Shown here one piece after another: positions 1 to 6,818 of a stretch of 39,627 nucleotides of DNA; position 1 is the stretch's first letter, and every line of letters starts with the position of its first letter. The stretch lies in NCBI GenBank assembly GCA_947259985.1, contig CAMYOJ010000022.1, positions 5,172-44,798 on the forward strand, written 5' to 3'. Source of the DNA: an uncultured Woeseiaceae bacterium. Its GTDB lineage: Bacteria > Pseudomonadota > Gammaproteobacteria > Steroidobacterales > Woeseiaceae. Under the pieces are notes generated by a model, which saw only the letters and a program-made list of their open reading frames with translations, was not told where the DNA came from and searched no databases. A program made the position numbers and the translations under genes.

Positions 1-1
1 G

Positions 2-784
2 GAGGGCGACGTGGTTCGCGTGCCGCCGGCGCGTATCAGGACGGGCGGGCCGGCACCGTCCGACAGGCTCGCGGCGAACATGCTGGATCACGTGCTCTAC
101 GAGGACAAGCGCCTGCTCGTCATCAATAAACCGACCGGCGTTGCCGTGCACGGCGGCAGTGGCATCAGCCATGGCGTAATCGAGCTGCTGCGTCATGCCC
201 GGCCTGACCTCAAGGATCTCGCGCTCGTACATCGCATCGATCGGGAGACCTCGGGCTGCCTGGTCATGGCCAAGCGCCGCAGCGCGCTCAGGGAGCTGCA
301 CGCGCGATTCCGCGAAGGGCAGGTTGAGAAGAATTACCTCGCACTGGTCGTGGGCGACTGGCAGTTCGGCGACCAGCTCATCGATGCGCCGCTCTATGTG
401 CAGCACCGCAAGCAGGGCGAAAGACATGTCGTGGTCAGCGGCAACGGCAAGCCCGCGCAGACTCGCGTCGGTCTGTCGCGCACATTCGGCGTGTACAGCC
501 TGCTGCAATGCGCCCCCGTGACGGGTAGAACCCACCAGATTCGTGTGCACCTTGAGCATACGGGGCACCCGATCGTGGGCGATGAGCGCTATGGCGATGA
601 AGACGCGAACCGCGTCGCGAAGAAGTTCGGCCTGGCGCGACTGTTCCTGCATGCGCAGTCGATCGCGTTTGCTGATGACAGCGGCAACGAATTGCATTTC
701 ACGGCGCCGCTGGCCGACGACCTGGAACAATTTCTGTCCGCCGGGGTGATCGAGGTACAGCGGCAGAAGAAAGCCAGGAATTAG
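2..784 (+). CDS. rluC: Ribosomal large-subunit pseudouridine synthase RluC (5' end cut off)
   Basis: Converts specific uridines of 23S rRNA to pseudouridine. The reading frame is open to the left edge of the window, and its first residues (EGDVVRVPPAR) match the end of an S4 RNA-binding domain, so the gene starts outside the window and the GTG at 11 is not the real start. The catalytic motif HRIDRETSG with its essential Asp lies around bases 227-255. The C-terminal part (TGRTHQIRVHLEHTGHPIVGD) is the conserved RluA-family core. The neighbour maf/yceF on the opposite strand agrees with the E. coli order rluC-yceF-yceD-rpmF. RluC rather than RluA/RluD is preferred because of that context and the S4 remnant. 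Confidence 0.9.
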   Translation, partial: EGDVVRVPPARIRTGGPAPSDRLAANMLDHVLYEDKRLLVINKPTGVAVHGGSGISHGVIELLRHARPDLKDLALVHRIDRETSGCLVMAKRRSALRELHARFREGQVEKNYLALVVGDWQFGDQLIDAPLYVQHRKQGERHVVVSGNGKPAQTRVGLSRTFGVYSLLQCAPVTGRTHQIRVHLEHTGHPIVGDERYGDEDANRVAKKFGLARLFLHAQSIAFADDSGNELHFTAPLADDLEQFLSAGVIEVQRQKKARN

Positions 785-792
785 AGGGACAG

Positions 793-877
793 GAATTAAG
801 GGGACAGTTTACTAAACTGCATAAGCAGTTTAGTAAACTGTCCCCTTAATTCTGTTTAGTAAACTGTCCCCTTAATT
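793..877. repeat. Palindromic repeat, copy 1 (28-bp arms, 4-base loop, plus an extra half-arm)
   Basis: Bases 793-820 and 825-852 are perfect 28-bp inverted arms around the loop ATAA (821-824). Each arm contains the smaller palindrome CAGTTTACTAAACTG. A further 24 bases of the right arm are repeated in tandem at 854-877. The element fills the gap between the convergent genes rluC and maf, so a transcript from either side would fold into a long hairpin. A second copy lies at 4413-4490. The short AATTAAGGGGACAG-type ends resemble sequences often seen beside REP-associated IS200-like transposases (from memory, not searched). No transposase gene is present here. Confidence 0.9.
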
Positions 878-884
878 TTGCCGG

Positions 885-1493
885 CTACATTTTCTGTGGC
901 GAGATATAGCCGAGCTGCAGCAATCGGTCGGCAACCCAGATCATCGGCAAGCCGATCAATGCGGTCGGGTCATCGGTCTGCACCGATTCAAATAGCACGA
1001 ACCCTGCGCCTTCGAGTTTGAAGCTGCCGGCACAGTCGTAGGGCTCGTCGTGACGCAGGTAAGCCTCGGCAAGTCGCCGGTCGAAGTCCCTGAATTGTAC
1101 TTTCGTCTTGTCCGTGTGTTCATAGCGCGAGCGCCCGATAGGATCCAGGATGCACACAGCAGTAAGGAACGTAACGACCTGTCCCGACGCAGCCAGCAAT
1201 TGCTCCACGGCTTTCTGATGGTCGCCCGGCTTGCCCAGGACCTGGTCGCCCAGCACGGCAAGCTGGTCGGCACCGATCACGAGCGCATCGCGTATGTTGA
1301 CAGCGACGGCCTCCGCCTTCTTGCGAGCCAGGTGCCGGGCAAGTTCCCCGGGTCCAAGCCCGAGCTCGTTGCTCTCGTCCACTTCAGGCGCCACGGCTTC
1401 GTATTGTTGCAGGACACGGTCCAGCAATCCGCGCCGGTAGAGCGAAGAAGAGGCCAGGACGATTGCCGGTGCCGAAGGGTTTTGCATAATCAA
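885..1493 (-). CDS. maf: Maf-family nucleotide pyrophosphatase, YceF subgroup (7-methyl-GTP pyrophosphatase)
   Basis: Hydrolyses non-canonical nucleoside triphosphates to monophosphates; the E. coli YceF subgroup prefers 7-methyl-GTP. The N-terminus has the Maf signature LASSSLYRRGLL. The segment VIGADQLAVL holds the conserved Asp and has GADQ where dTTP/UTP-type Maf proteins have GADT, as in YceF. CAGSFKLEGAG and DPTALIGLP further on are also family blocks. The length of 202 residues is normal. A second ATG at 1487 would give a protein two residues shorter. The gene is transcribed away from yceD, and the intergenic region 1494-1618 must hold promoters for both. Its 3' end faces rluC across the palindromic repeat. 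Confidence 0.9.
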   Translation of the reverse strand: MIMQNPSAPAIVLASSSLYRRGLLDRVLQQYEAVAPEVDESNELGLGPGELARHLARKKAEAVAVNIRDALVIGADQLAVLGDQVLGKPGDHQKAVEQLLAASGQVVTFLTAVCILDPIGRSRYEHTDKTKVQFRDFDRRLAEAYLRHDEPYDCAGSFKLEGAGFVLFESVQTDDPTALIGLPMIWVADRLLQLGYISPQKM

Positions 1494-1580
1494 ATCAGAA
1501 TGTTAAGAGATTGCCTTCGAATTCTACCCGGTTTGTCGGTGGCCGCACGCATTTAACATGCCGGATACCGAAACGATGCT

Positions 1581-1609
1581 TTGACAGTGGCCCCGGAGGT
1601 ACTTATCAT
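1581..1609 (+). promoter_or_regulatory. Candidate sigma-70 promoter for yceD-rpmF-plsX-fabH
   Basis: TTGACA at 1581-1586 and TATCAT at 1604-1609 are separated by 17 bases, close to the sigma-70 consensus. Transcription would start around 1616-1618, directly before the ATG at 1619. The GGAGG at 1595-1599 would then lie in the promoter spacer and not act as a ribosome binding site. Position and spacing are seen; promoter activity is inferred. Confidence 0.6.
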
Positions 1610-1618
1610 GCGCGCGCC

Positions 1619-1750
1619 ATGGGTAATCCGCTGCGAGATCGCCGCACCGCATCCGAATGGGCGACGGTCGGGCAAGTTATTGAAATAGCTGAGAAACTTG
1701 AGGGTTTCGAACAGCTGGCTAGAAGCGGATCTCGCTGCGCTCGAAGCTGA
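1619..1750 (+). other. Probable N-terminal part of YceD, in a different frame from the rest
   Basis: From the ATG at 1619 the frame reads MGNPLRDRRTASEWATVGQV, then IEIAEKLEGFEQLA, and then degenerates before a stop at 1748-1750. This looks like the usual DUF177 N-terminal helix region. The other frame resumes with EADLAALEADRIPPDW exactly where this one fails. Skipping one base in the stretch 1728-1733 joins the two into a protein of about 180 residues, near the normal family length. Either the assembly has a one-base error or the gene is really frameshifted. Confidence 0.65.
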
Positions 1751-2162
1751 TAGAATACCGCCGGACTGGCGCGATTCGGTCGTCGCCGGAAGGCTCGCGT
1801 TCGGTTTCGCAGACGCGCAGGCGAGGGTGCCAGCCGTGGAATGCGAACTGGCCGTGACCGTGGATGCGGTCTGCCAGCGTTGCCTCGAGGCATTCCGCTT
1901 GCAGCTGGATGCCGAGGCAAAGCTGTTGCTGCTCGAGCTTGACGAGACGGCGGACGGCTATGACGAATACGAGGTCTGGGAGCTCGAAGAGACGACGCTC
2001 AGGCCGAAGGACATCGTCGAGGAGCTGCTGGTCATGGCAATGCCGTTCGCGGCGATGCATGCCGATTCGGCGGCATGCAAGGCGTTGTCGGCCGAGGCCG
2101 GTGACAAAGAGGAAATGACGAAACCGTTTGCGGCTTTGCGCGCGCAGATGATGCAGGATTAA
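1698..2162 (+). CDS. yceD: YceD/DUF177 family protein (ribosome-associated, probably frameshifted near its 5' end)
   Basis: The DUF177 family lies upstream of rpmF (bL32) in most bacteria and has been linked to 23S rRNA and bL32 homeostasis. The conserved core AVTVDAVCQRCLEAF holds the CxxC pair, and the acidic segment and C-terminal block ending KPFAALRAQM fit the family. The uninterrupted frame can only begin at the TTG at 1698, giving 154 residues and lacking the usual N-terminal helices, because an in-frame stop lies at 1686-1688. The missing part is visible in another frame from 1619. If the frameshift is a sequencing error, the true gene is 1619-2162. It is followed after 36 bases by rpmF. 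Confidence 0.8.
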   Translation: MRVSNSWLEADLAALEADRIPPDWRDSVVAGRLAFGFADAQARVPAVECELAVTVDAVCQRCLEAFRLQLDAEAKLLLLELDETADGYDEYEVWELEETTLRPKDIVEELLVMAMPFAAMHADSAACKALSAEAGDKEEMTKPFAALRAQMMQD

Positions 2163-2198
2163 TAGCGCCTGGCTTCGCAGCCCGGGCAGGAGTAGAAA

Positions 2199-2393
2199 AT
2201 GGCTGTTCAAAAAAGTCGCAGGACCCCTTCAACGCGTGGCATGCGGCGCTCGCACGACAAGCTTAAGAAGCCGACGTTGTCCGTAGACCCGACATCAGGC
2301 GAGACGCATCTGCGCCATCGCGTTACGCCCGATGGTTTTTATCGCGGCAACCAGGTTGTTTCACAGCCTGAGCCCGAAGTAGAAGAAGAGTAA
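2199..2393 (+). CDS. rpmF: Ribosomal protein bL32
   Basis: Structural protein of the 50S subunit. The 64-residue sequence begins [20 protein letters not shown], the diagnostic bL32 start. It lacks the zinc-binding cysteines found in some bacterial bL32 versions, like the E. coli form. A Shine-Dalgarno sequence GGCAGGAG lies just before the ATG. The acidic tail PEPEVEEE is somewhat longer than usual. It sits between yceD and plsX, the common bacterial order, and is probably co-transcribed with both. Confidence 0.95.
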   Translation: MAVQKSRRTPSTRGMRRSHDKLKKPTLSVDPTSGETHLRHRVTPDGFYRGNQVVSQPEPEVEEE

Positions 2394-2436
2394 GCACATC
2401 CCCTGAACGGCCGGTTCGTCCCCGGCCTGTCAAACG

Positions 2437-3447
2437 GTGGGCTCTCACTCGATCATTTCCCTCGATGCAATGAGCGGCGACCTCGGCGCCGAGGTTGTCG
2501 TGCGCGCGGCCGCCGCGACGCTCGAGAAATACGTCAACATCGAGCTTGTGCTCGTTGGCGACGAGAGCGAGCTCAAGGACCTTGTTACGCGCATCGTTGG
2601 TGACGATTCGAGGCTGCGCATCGAGCACGCCAGCGAAATCGTCGGGATGTCGGAGCCGCCGGCCGACGCATTGCGCAAGAAGAAAGACTCGTCGATGCGC
2701 GTCGCCGTCAATCTCGTCAAGTCAGGTGCAGCCCATGCCTGTGTGAGCGCCGGTAACACGGGCGCGCTCATGGCAACGGCGAAATTCGTGCTCAAGATGC
2801 TGCCCGGCATCGACAGGCCGGCGATCATTGCCGAGCTGCCGGCTATCGGCGGCTCATTGCACATGCTCGATCTTGGTGCCAATACGCAGGGCAGTGCCGA
2901 TCACCTGTTTCAGTATGCCGTCATGGGCTCCATCGTTGCTTCCGATATCCTCGGTATCGACAAGCCGAAAGTCGCGCTGCTGAACATCGGAGCAGAAGAC
3001 ACGAAAGGTCACGGGACGATTAAGGAAGCGGCCGCGCTTCTTACCGAAAGCACGCTCAACTACGTGGGCTTTATCGAGGGCAGCGACTTGTTCTCAGGCA
3101 AGGCAGACGTCGTTGTCAGCGATGGATTTACGGGCAACGTTGCGCTGAAGACCATGGAAGGAACGGTAGGGCTTTGCGGCCACTACCTGAAGCGCGCTTT
3201 CACGCACAACTGGTTTTCCAAACTGCAGGCGTTCATGGCAAGACCCGTTCTCAGGCGGCTCGCGCTCGAGATGGACTCGAGAAAATACAACGGTGCGACT
3301 CTCGCCGGCCTTAATGGTATTGTGATCAAGAGTCACGGAAGCGCAGATTCGTACGCATTCCAGCATGCGATTGACACTGCCATCGTTGAAGTTCGCAATC
3401 AGTTGCCACAACAGATTGGCAGTTTGCTGCAGAAGGAAGCCGCATGA
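2437..3447 (+). CDS. plsX: Phosphate acyltransferase PlsX
   Basis: Makes acyl-phosphate from acyl-ACP and phosphate, the first step towards phosphatidic acid in the PlsX/PlsY route. It is a peripheral membrane enzyme. The 336-residue protein opens with ISLDAMSGDLG; most family members read DAMGGD, so the first Gly is replaced by Ser here. SAGNTGALMA, LGANTQGSADHL and SDGFTGNVALK are conserved blocks. The start is a GTG at 2437, 43 bases after rpmF, with no strong Shine-Dalgarno sequence, which suggests coupling to upstream translation. Its stop overlaps the fabH start (ATGA at 3444-3447). Confidence 0.95.
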   Translation: MGSHSIISLDAMSGDLGAEVVVRAAAATLEKYVNIELVLVGDESELKDLVTRIVGDDSRLRIEHASEIVGMSEPPADALRKKKDSSMRVAVNLVKSGAAHACVSAGNTGALMATAKFVLKMLPGIDRPAIIAELPAIGGSLHMLDLGANTQGSADHLFQYAVMGSIVASDILGIDKPKVALLNIGAEDTKGHGTIKEAAALLTESTLNYVGFIEGSDLFSGKADVVVSDGFTGNVALKTMEGTVGLCGHYLKRAFTHNWFSKLQAFMARPVLRRLALEMDSRKYNGATLAGLNGIVIKSHGSADSYAFQHAIDTAIVEVRNQLPQQIGSLLQKEAA

Positions 3448-4412
3448 CCTATTCGCGCATCGTCGGAACCGGGCGTTACCTGCCGGAACGCGTCATGACC
3501 AACTTCGATCTCGAGAAGATCGTCGATACGTCCGACGAGTGGATTCGCACGCGCACGGGTGTCGAGCGTCGCCACATTGTCGCCGAAGACCAGACGACTT
3601 CGGATATGTGTATCGAGGCAGCCAGGGTTGCCATCGAAGATGCGGGCATTGACGTGTCGGAAATCGATCTTGTGATCGTAGGCACGACCTCGCCCGACCT
3701 GATCTTTCCCAATGTTGCGACGATCATCCAGCACAAGCTGGGCATCTCGCCGTGCCCCGCGTTCAGCCTCGAAGCCGCCTGCACGGGCTTTATCTATGCT
3801 TTGACAACTGCGGACAAATTTATTCGCGCGGGCGACGCCAAGTGTGCGCTCGTACTGGGCGCCGAGTGTATTACCAAGCTAATGGACTGGAGCGATCGCA
3901 ATACTTGCGTGCTGTTCGGCGACGGCGCGGGTGCCGTCATCGTCAAGCCGTCCGAGGAACCGGGACTGATCTCCTGTCACCTGGGCGCGGACGGCCAGTA
4001 CAAGGACCTCCTGTACTACCCGGTGGGCCCATCCAGGGACCTCGCCAAGGCGGGCACCGATGAGGCGTCGATCATGATGACGGGCAATGAGGTATTCAAG
4101 GTTGCCGTGAAGACGCTGGGGGGCATCGCGGCGGAGACGCTCGAGAAAGCGGGCGTCGCGCAGAGCGAACTCGACTGGCTCATTCCGCACCAGGCGAATA
4201 TCCGCATCATACAGGCGACGGCCAAGCGCCTCGGCCTGCCCATGGAAAAAGTCATACTGACGGTGCAGGACCACGGCAATACGTCGGCCGCGTCGGTCCC
4301 CATGGCGCTCGACGTCGCCATTCGCGATGGTCGAGTCAAGAAGGGCCAGCTGGTCCTGATGGAAGCTTTCGGCGGTGGATTTACCTGGGGTTCGGTGTTG
4401 ATGCGCCTTTAG
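3444..4412 (+). CDS. fabH: Beta-ketoacyl-ACP synthase III (FabH)
   Basis: Condenses acetyl-CoA with malonyl-ACP to begin each fatty-acid chain. The catalytic triad is visible: Cys113 in LEAACTGF, His249 in IPHQANIR and Asn279 in DHGNTSAA. The length of 322 residues is standard. The ATG overlaps the plsX stop by four bases, so translation is coupled. In most gammaproteobacteria fabD-fabG-acpP follow directly. Here the gene ends at the palindromic repeat and a gene on the other strand follows, so the fatty-acid operon is cut at this point. Confidence 0.96.
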   Translation: MTYSRIVGTGRYLPERVMTNFDLEKIVDTSDEWIRTRTGVERRHIVAEDQTTSDMCIEAARVAIEDAGIDVSEIDLVIVGTTSPDLIFPNVATIIQHKLGISPCPAFSLEAACTGFIYALTTADKFIRAGDAKCALVLGAECITKLMDWSDRNTCVLFGDGAGAVIVKPSEEPGLISCHLGADGQYKDLLYYPVGPSRDLAKAGTDEASIMMTGNEVFKVAVKTLGGIAAETLEKAGVAQSELDWLIPHQANIRIIQATAKRLGLPMEKVILTVQDHGNTSAASVPMALDVAIRDGRVKKGQLVLMEAFGGGFTWGSVLMRL

Positions 4413-4490
4413 AATTAAAGGGAATTAAAGGGACAGTTTACTAAACTGCTTATGCAGTTTAGTAAACTGTCCCTTTAATTCCCTTTAATT
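4413..4490. repeat. Palindromic repeat, copy 2 (37-bp arms, 4-base loop)
   Basis: Bases 4413-4449 and 4454-4490 form perfect 37-bp inverted arms around the loop TTAT (4450-4453). The core carrying CAGTTTACTAAACTG is the same as in copy 1 at 793-877. The loop is the reverse complement of the copy 1 loop, so the two copies lie in opposite orientation. The outer ten bases AATTAAAGGG are doubled on both sides, and copy 2 has AAAGGG where copy 1 has AAGGGG. The element fills the gap between the convergent genes fabH and the DUF1232 gene and begins immediately after the fabH stop codon. Confidence 0.92.
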
Positions 4491-4492
4491 TC

Positions 4493-5035
4493 TTACCAGA
4501 GTTTGCTTTTCTGCTGCCGCGCTGAGCGGCGCTTCATGCGCTGGTGCAATTGCTGCCGGCGGCGATCCAGCCGGTCACGGCGGATCACGGGATCGACGTC
4601 CTTGCCCTTGTTGTCGAAATCGTCGCGGAACTCGCAAAAATCATCGTACGCTTCGCGCACGTGTTGCAGCTCGCGGGCAACGAGTTCGAGGATGATGACA
4701 TCATCGAGGTAACCGATCACCGGGATGTCGTCGGGCAGGATGTCTTCGGGATCGGCGAAATAGCAAAAGGTCGCAAGCAGCCGTTCCTTGTCGACTTCTG
4801 GCAGCTTCCATTCACTGTCGGCCAGCATGCGAATCAGCGATTCGAGCTCGGGAATGCGTTTGCCGACGAAGTCGGGAAGCGGGTCGCTCTGACGAATTTC
4901 GTCGAGCACGTCGCTGATCGCCTCGACGATCTCGGATTCTTCGGCATCGCGTACTGCATCGCGAGATTGGCGAAGCGCCTTGCGGAAGAAGCGCAGGTCG
5001 CGGTCCGTTAGTTCGAACGTGATTCTCATGCCCAT
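4493..5035 (-). CDS. DUF1232 (YkvA-like) domain protein
   Basis: The 180-residue protein has a central hydrophobic segment at about residues 88-120, CYFADPEDILPDDIPVIGYL followed by DDVIILELV. This is the DUF1232/YkvA signature, usually written as a short membrane-associated hairpin with a DxIPD...GYxDD core. Highly charged helices flank it, and the C-terminus is very basic (RRDRLDRRRQQLHQRMKRRS). The function of the family is not established. The stop lies two bases from the end of the palindromic repeat. A second possible start is the ATG at 5029. It is transcribed away from the glutathione S-transferase gene. Confidence 0.75.
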   Translation of the reverse strand: MGMRITFELTDRDLRFFRKALRQSRDAVRDAEESEIVEAISDVLDEIRQSDPLPDFVGKRIPELESLIRMLADSEWKLPEVDKERLLATFCYFADPEDILPDDIPVIGYLDDVIILELVARELQHVREAYDDFCEFRDDFDNKGKDVDPVIRRDRLDRRRQQLHQRMKRRSARQQKSKLW

Positions 5036-5076
5036 TGCGAGAGGCTACCGGCAAGTCCCTACCGTGGTCAACGCGG

Positions 5077-5090
5077 TATGGTTTACCATA
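5077..5090. promoter_or_regulatory. Small inverted repeat TATGGT-TT-ACCATA between divergent genes
   Basis: A perfect 6-bp inverted repeat with a 2-base centre lies midway in the 80-base gap between the DUF1232 gene and the glutathione S-transferase gene. Its size and place suit a dimeric regulator, but there is no second copy in the window to support this. Confidence 0.35.
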
Positions 5091-5116
5091 GGGCCTCGTC
5101 AACCGGGTCAAAGGCA

Positions 5117-5773
5117 ATGAAACCGAAACTTATCATTGGCAACAAGAACTACTCATCATGGTCGTTGCGCGCGTGGCTGCTGCTCAAGGAAGCCGGTATC
5201 GACTTCGAGGAGCACCGGATCGTCCTCGATACAGACACGTCCGCCAGGGAGATCGCGGAGTTTTCCGACGCCGGGCGTGTGCCGGTATTGCAGCTCGGCG
5301 ACCTGACCGTCTGGGACTCGCTTGCCATCGCAGAGACCGTTGCCGAACGCTGGCCCGAAAAGCAGCTGTGGCCGGCCGACCCCGATGAACGTGCGCACGC
5401 GCGCTCGATTTCCGCGGAGATGCACTCGGGGTTTCCGTATTTGCGCGAACATATGCCGATGAATTGCCGTGCGATGGGCCGCCGCGTGCACCTGCTCGAT
5501 GAACTCGGCGAAGACATCGATCGAGTCATCGACATCTGGGCCGAGTGTCATCGACACTATGGTGACAGGGGCGGCTGGCTGTTCGGTAATTTCTCGATTG
5601 CCGACGCGATGTTTGCCCCGGTCGTCCTGCGGCTCAGGACTTACGGCATCAACCTGCCGGAATCGGCCGGGTTCTATCCGCATCGGCTGCTCGAGAGCGA
5701 GGCTATGCAGGACTGGCTCGCGGCCGCGGAGTGCGAGATCGAAGTCATCGAAGAGGATGAAAAAGGCCAGTGA
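5117..5773 (+). CDS. Glutathione S-transferase family protein
   Basis: Cytosolic glutathione-dependent transferase with a thioredoxin-like N-terminal domain, starting KLIIGNKNYSSWSLRAWLLL, and an all-helical C-terminal domain. The Ser-rich turn NYSSWSLR is the glutathione-activating site in this subgroup. VPVLQLGDLTVWDSLAIAE carries the cis-Pro and the GSH-binding Asp-Ser pair. The start is set at the ATG at 5117 because the family begins one or two residues before KLIIGN; an in-frame ATG at 5078 would add 13 residues of no family character. The substrate is unknown. The stop overlaps the start of the L,D-transpeptidase gene (TGATG), indicating co-translation. Confidence 0.88.
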   Translation: MKPKLIIGNKNYSSWSLRAWLLLKEAGIDFEEHRIVLDTDTSAREIAEFSDAGRVPVLQLGDLTVWDSLAIAETVAERWPEKQLWPADPDERAHARSISAEMHSGFPYLREHMPMNCRAMGRRVHLLDELGEDIDRVIDIWAECHRHYGDRGGWLFGNFSIADAMFAPVVLRLRTYGINLPESAGFYPHRLLESEAMQDWLAAAECEIEVIEEDEKGQ

Positions 5774-6783
5774 TGCGTTGCTGCTGGGCTCTGGTCACGT
5801 TGCTCGCCGCTGCATCAGCGCGCGCCGAGGTTTACGAATTGCCTCCCGAGGGCTACGACGTCGTCGGCGCGCTCTCTGGCGTCACGGCGCGTTACGAAGA
5901 CACGCTCGTTGACATCGCTCGCCGCCATGGGCTCGGTTACCAGGACATTGTGCGTGCCAATCCCGACGTCAATGTCTGGCTGCCGGGGGCGGGCACCGAG
6001 ATCGTGTTGCCGACACGATTCGTTTTGCCGCCGGGGCCGCGCGAGGGCCTGGTATTGAATCTCGCCGAGTACCGCATGTATTACTACCCGGACGCCAAAG
6101 ATGGCGAGCCGGCGTACGTGTATACGTACCCGATGAGCATTGGCCGCATGGACTGGGAGACGCCGCTCGGCAGGACCAAGATAACGGCGATGGCCACGAA
6201 TCCGGCCTGGTACCCGCCGCAGTCCGTTCGTGAGGAACACGCCGCAGATGGTGACCCGCTGCCGCGCATCGTGCCGCCCGGGCCGGAGAATCCGCTGGGT
6301 ACGCGGGCGATGCGCCTGGGGATTCCGGGCTACCTGATTCACGGCACCAACAAACCCGCCGGCGTGGGGATGCGCGTCTCGCACGGCTGCGTACGCATGT
6401 TTCCCGAGGACATCGAATTCCTGTTCCGGCACATAAGTGTCGATACGCCCGTGCGCATCATCAACGCGCCCGTCAAAATCGGCTGGGATGGCGAGGTGCT
6501 TGTCGCGGAGATTCACCCACTGCTGGAAACGCCGCAGCCACTTGTCGAGCAATCGTTACAACATGTCGAAGAGATGGACGCCGATATCGAGGTTCCCGAG
6601 GTGGCGACGCCGAGCAAGGAGCCGCTCACGCAGGTGACCGAGCAGTTTATTACTGCGACGTCAGAGCGCGCGGGGCAGCTCGACTGGGATCTTGTCGAGA
6701 GGCTCGTGGAGCGCTCCAATGGCATTCCCGAGCCCGTTGGGCAGAGCATAAAAAACGCCGCGGCAAGCGCGGCGTCTCAATAA
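5773..6783 (+). CDS. L,D-transpeptidase (ErfK/YbiS/YcfS/YnhG family) with LysM-like domain
   Basis: Periplasmic enzyme of the YkuD fold that cross-links peptidoglycan or attaches a lipoprotein to it. A signal peptide (MRCCWALVTLLAAASARA) is followed by a LysM-like segment (about residues 38-82, ending VWLPGAGTEIVLP), then the catalytic domain with HGTNKPAG and SHGCVRM, where Cys206 is the nucleophile. About 100 residues of low-complexity, helix-prone tail follow. The ATG at 5773 overlaps the preceding stop; an in-frame GTG at 5770 is an alternative. The next gene, convergent, encodes an Lpp-type lipoprotein with a C-terminal lysine, the classic substrate of this family. An intrinsic terminator for that gene lies inside this gene's last codons. 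Confidence 0.93.
   Translation: MRCCWALVTLLAAASARAEVYELPPEGYDVVGALSGVTARYEDTLVDIARRHGLGYQDIVRANPDVNVWLPGAGTEIVLPTRFVLPPGPREGLVLNLAEYRMYYYPDAKDGEPAYVYTYPMSIGRMDWETPLGRTKITAMATNPAWYPPQSVREEHAADGDPLPRIVPPGPENPLGTRAMRLGIPGYLIHGTNKPAGVGMRVSHGCVRMFPEDIEFLFRHISVDTPVRIINAPVKIGWDGEVLVAEIHPLLETPQPLVEQSLQHVEEMDADIEVPEVATPSKEPLTQVTEQFITATSERAGQLDWDLVERLVERSNGIPEPVGQSIKNAAASAASQ
6750..6775 (-). terminator. Intrinsic terminator of the lipoprotein gene, inside the L,D-transpeptidase coding end
   Basis: Read on the minus strand, an 8-bp perfect GC-rich stem (6775-6768 with 6762-6755, 5-base loop) is followed by six T residues (6755-6750). It lies about 45 bases after the lipoprotein stop codon and within the Ala-rich C-terminal codons of the L,D-transpeptidase gene. 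On the plus strand no T run follows, so it should act only in the minus direction. Confidence 0.75.
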
Positions 6784-6818
6784 ATGATGTCGTAGTCTAA
6801 CGCTACTAGATCCAGGTC

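Noticed and set aside
793..877. The palindrome as a plain intrinsic terminator
   Set aside because: Both copies have A/T-rich ends but no clean T run, and the arms are far longer than a terminator needs. The near-identical copy at 4413 argues for a repeat family, although it may still stop transcription.
1050..1556. 168-codon plus-strand frame over maf
   Set aside because: Antisense shadow of the well-supported maf gene.
1608..1688. 26-codon frame from the ATG at 1608 with a well-placed GGAGG, as a leader peptide for yceD
   Set aside because: The ATG overlaps the -10 box of the best promoter and the peptide has no attenuator-like features. A frameshifted yceD starting at 1619 explains the region better, though a leader peptide is not excluded.
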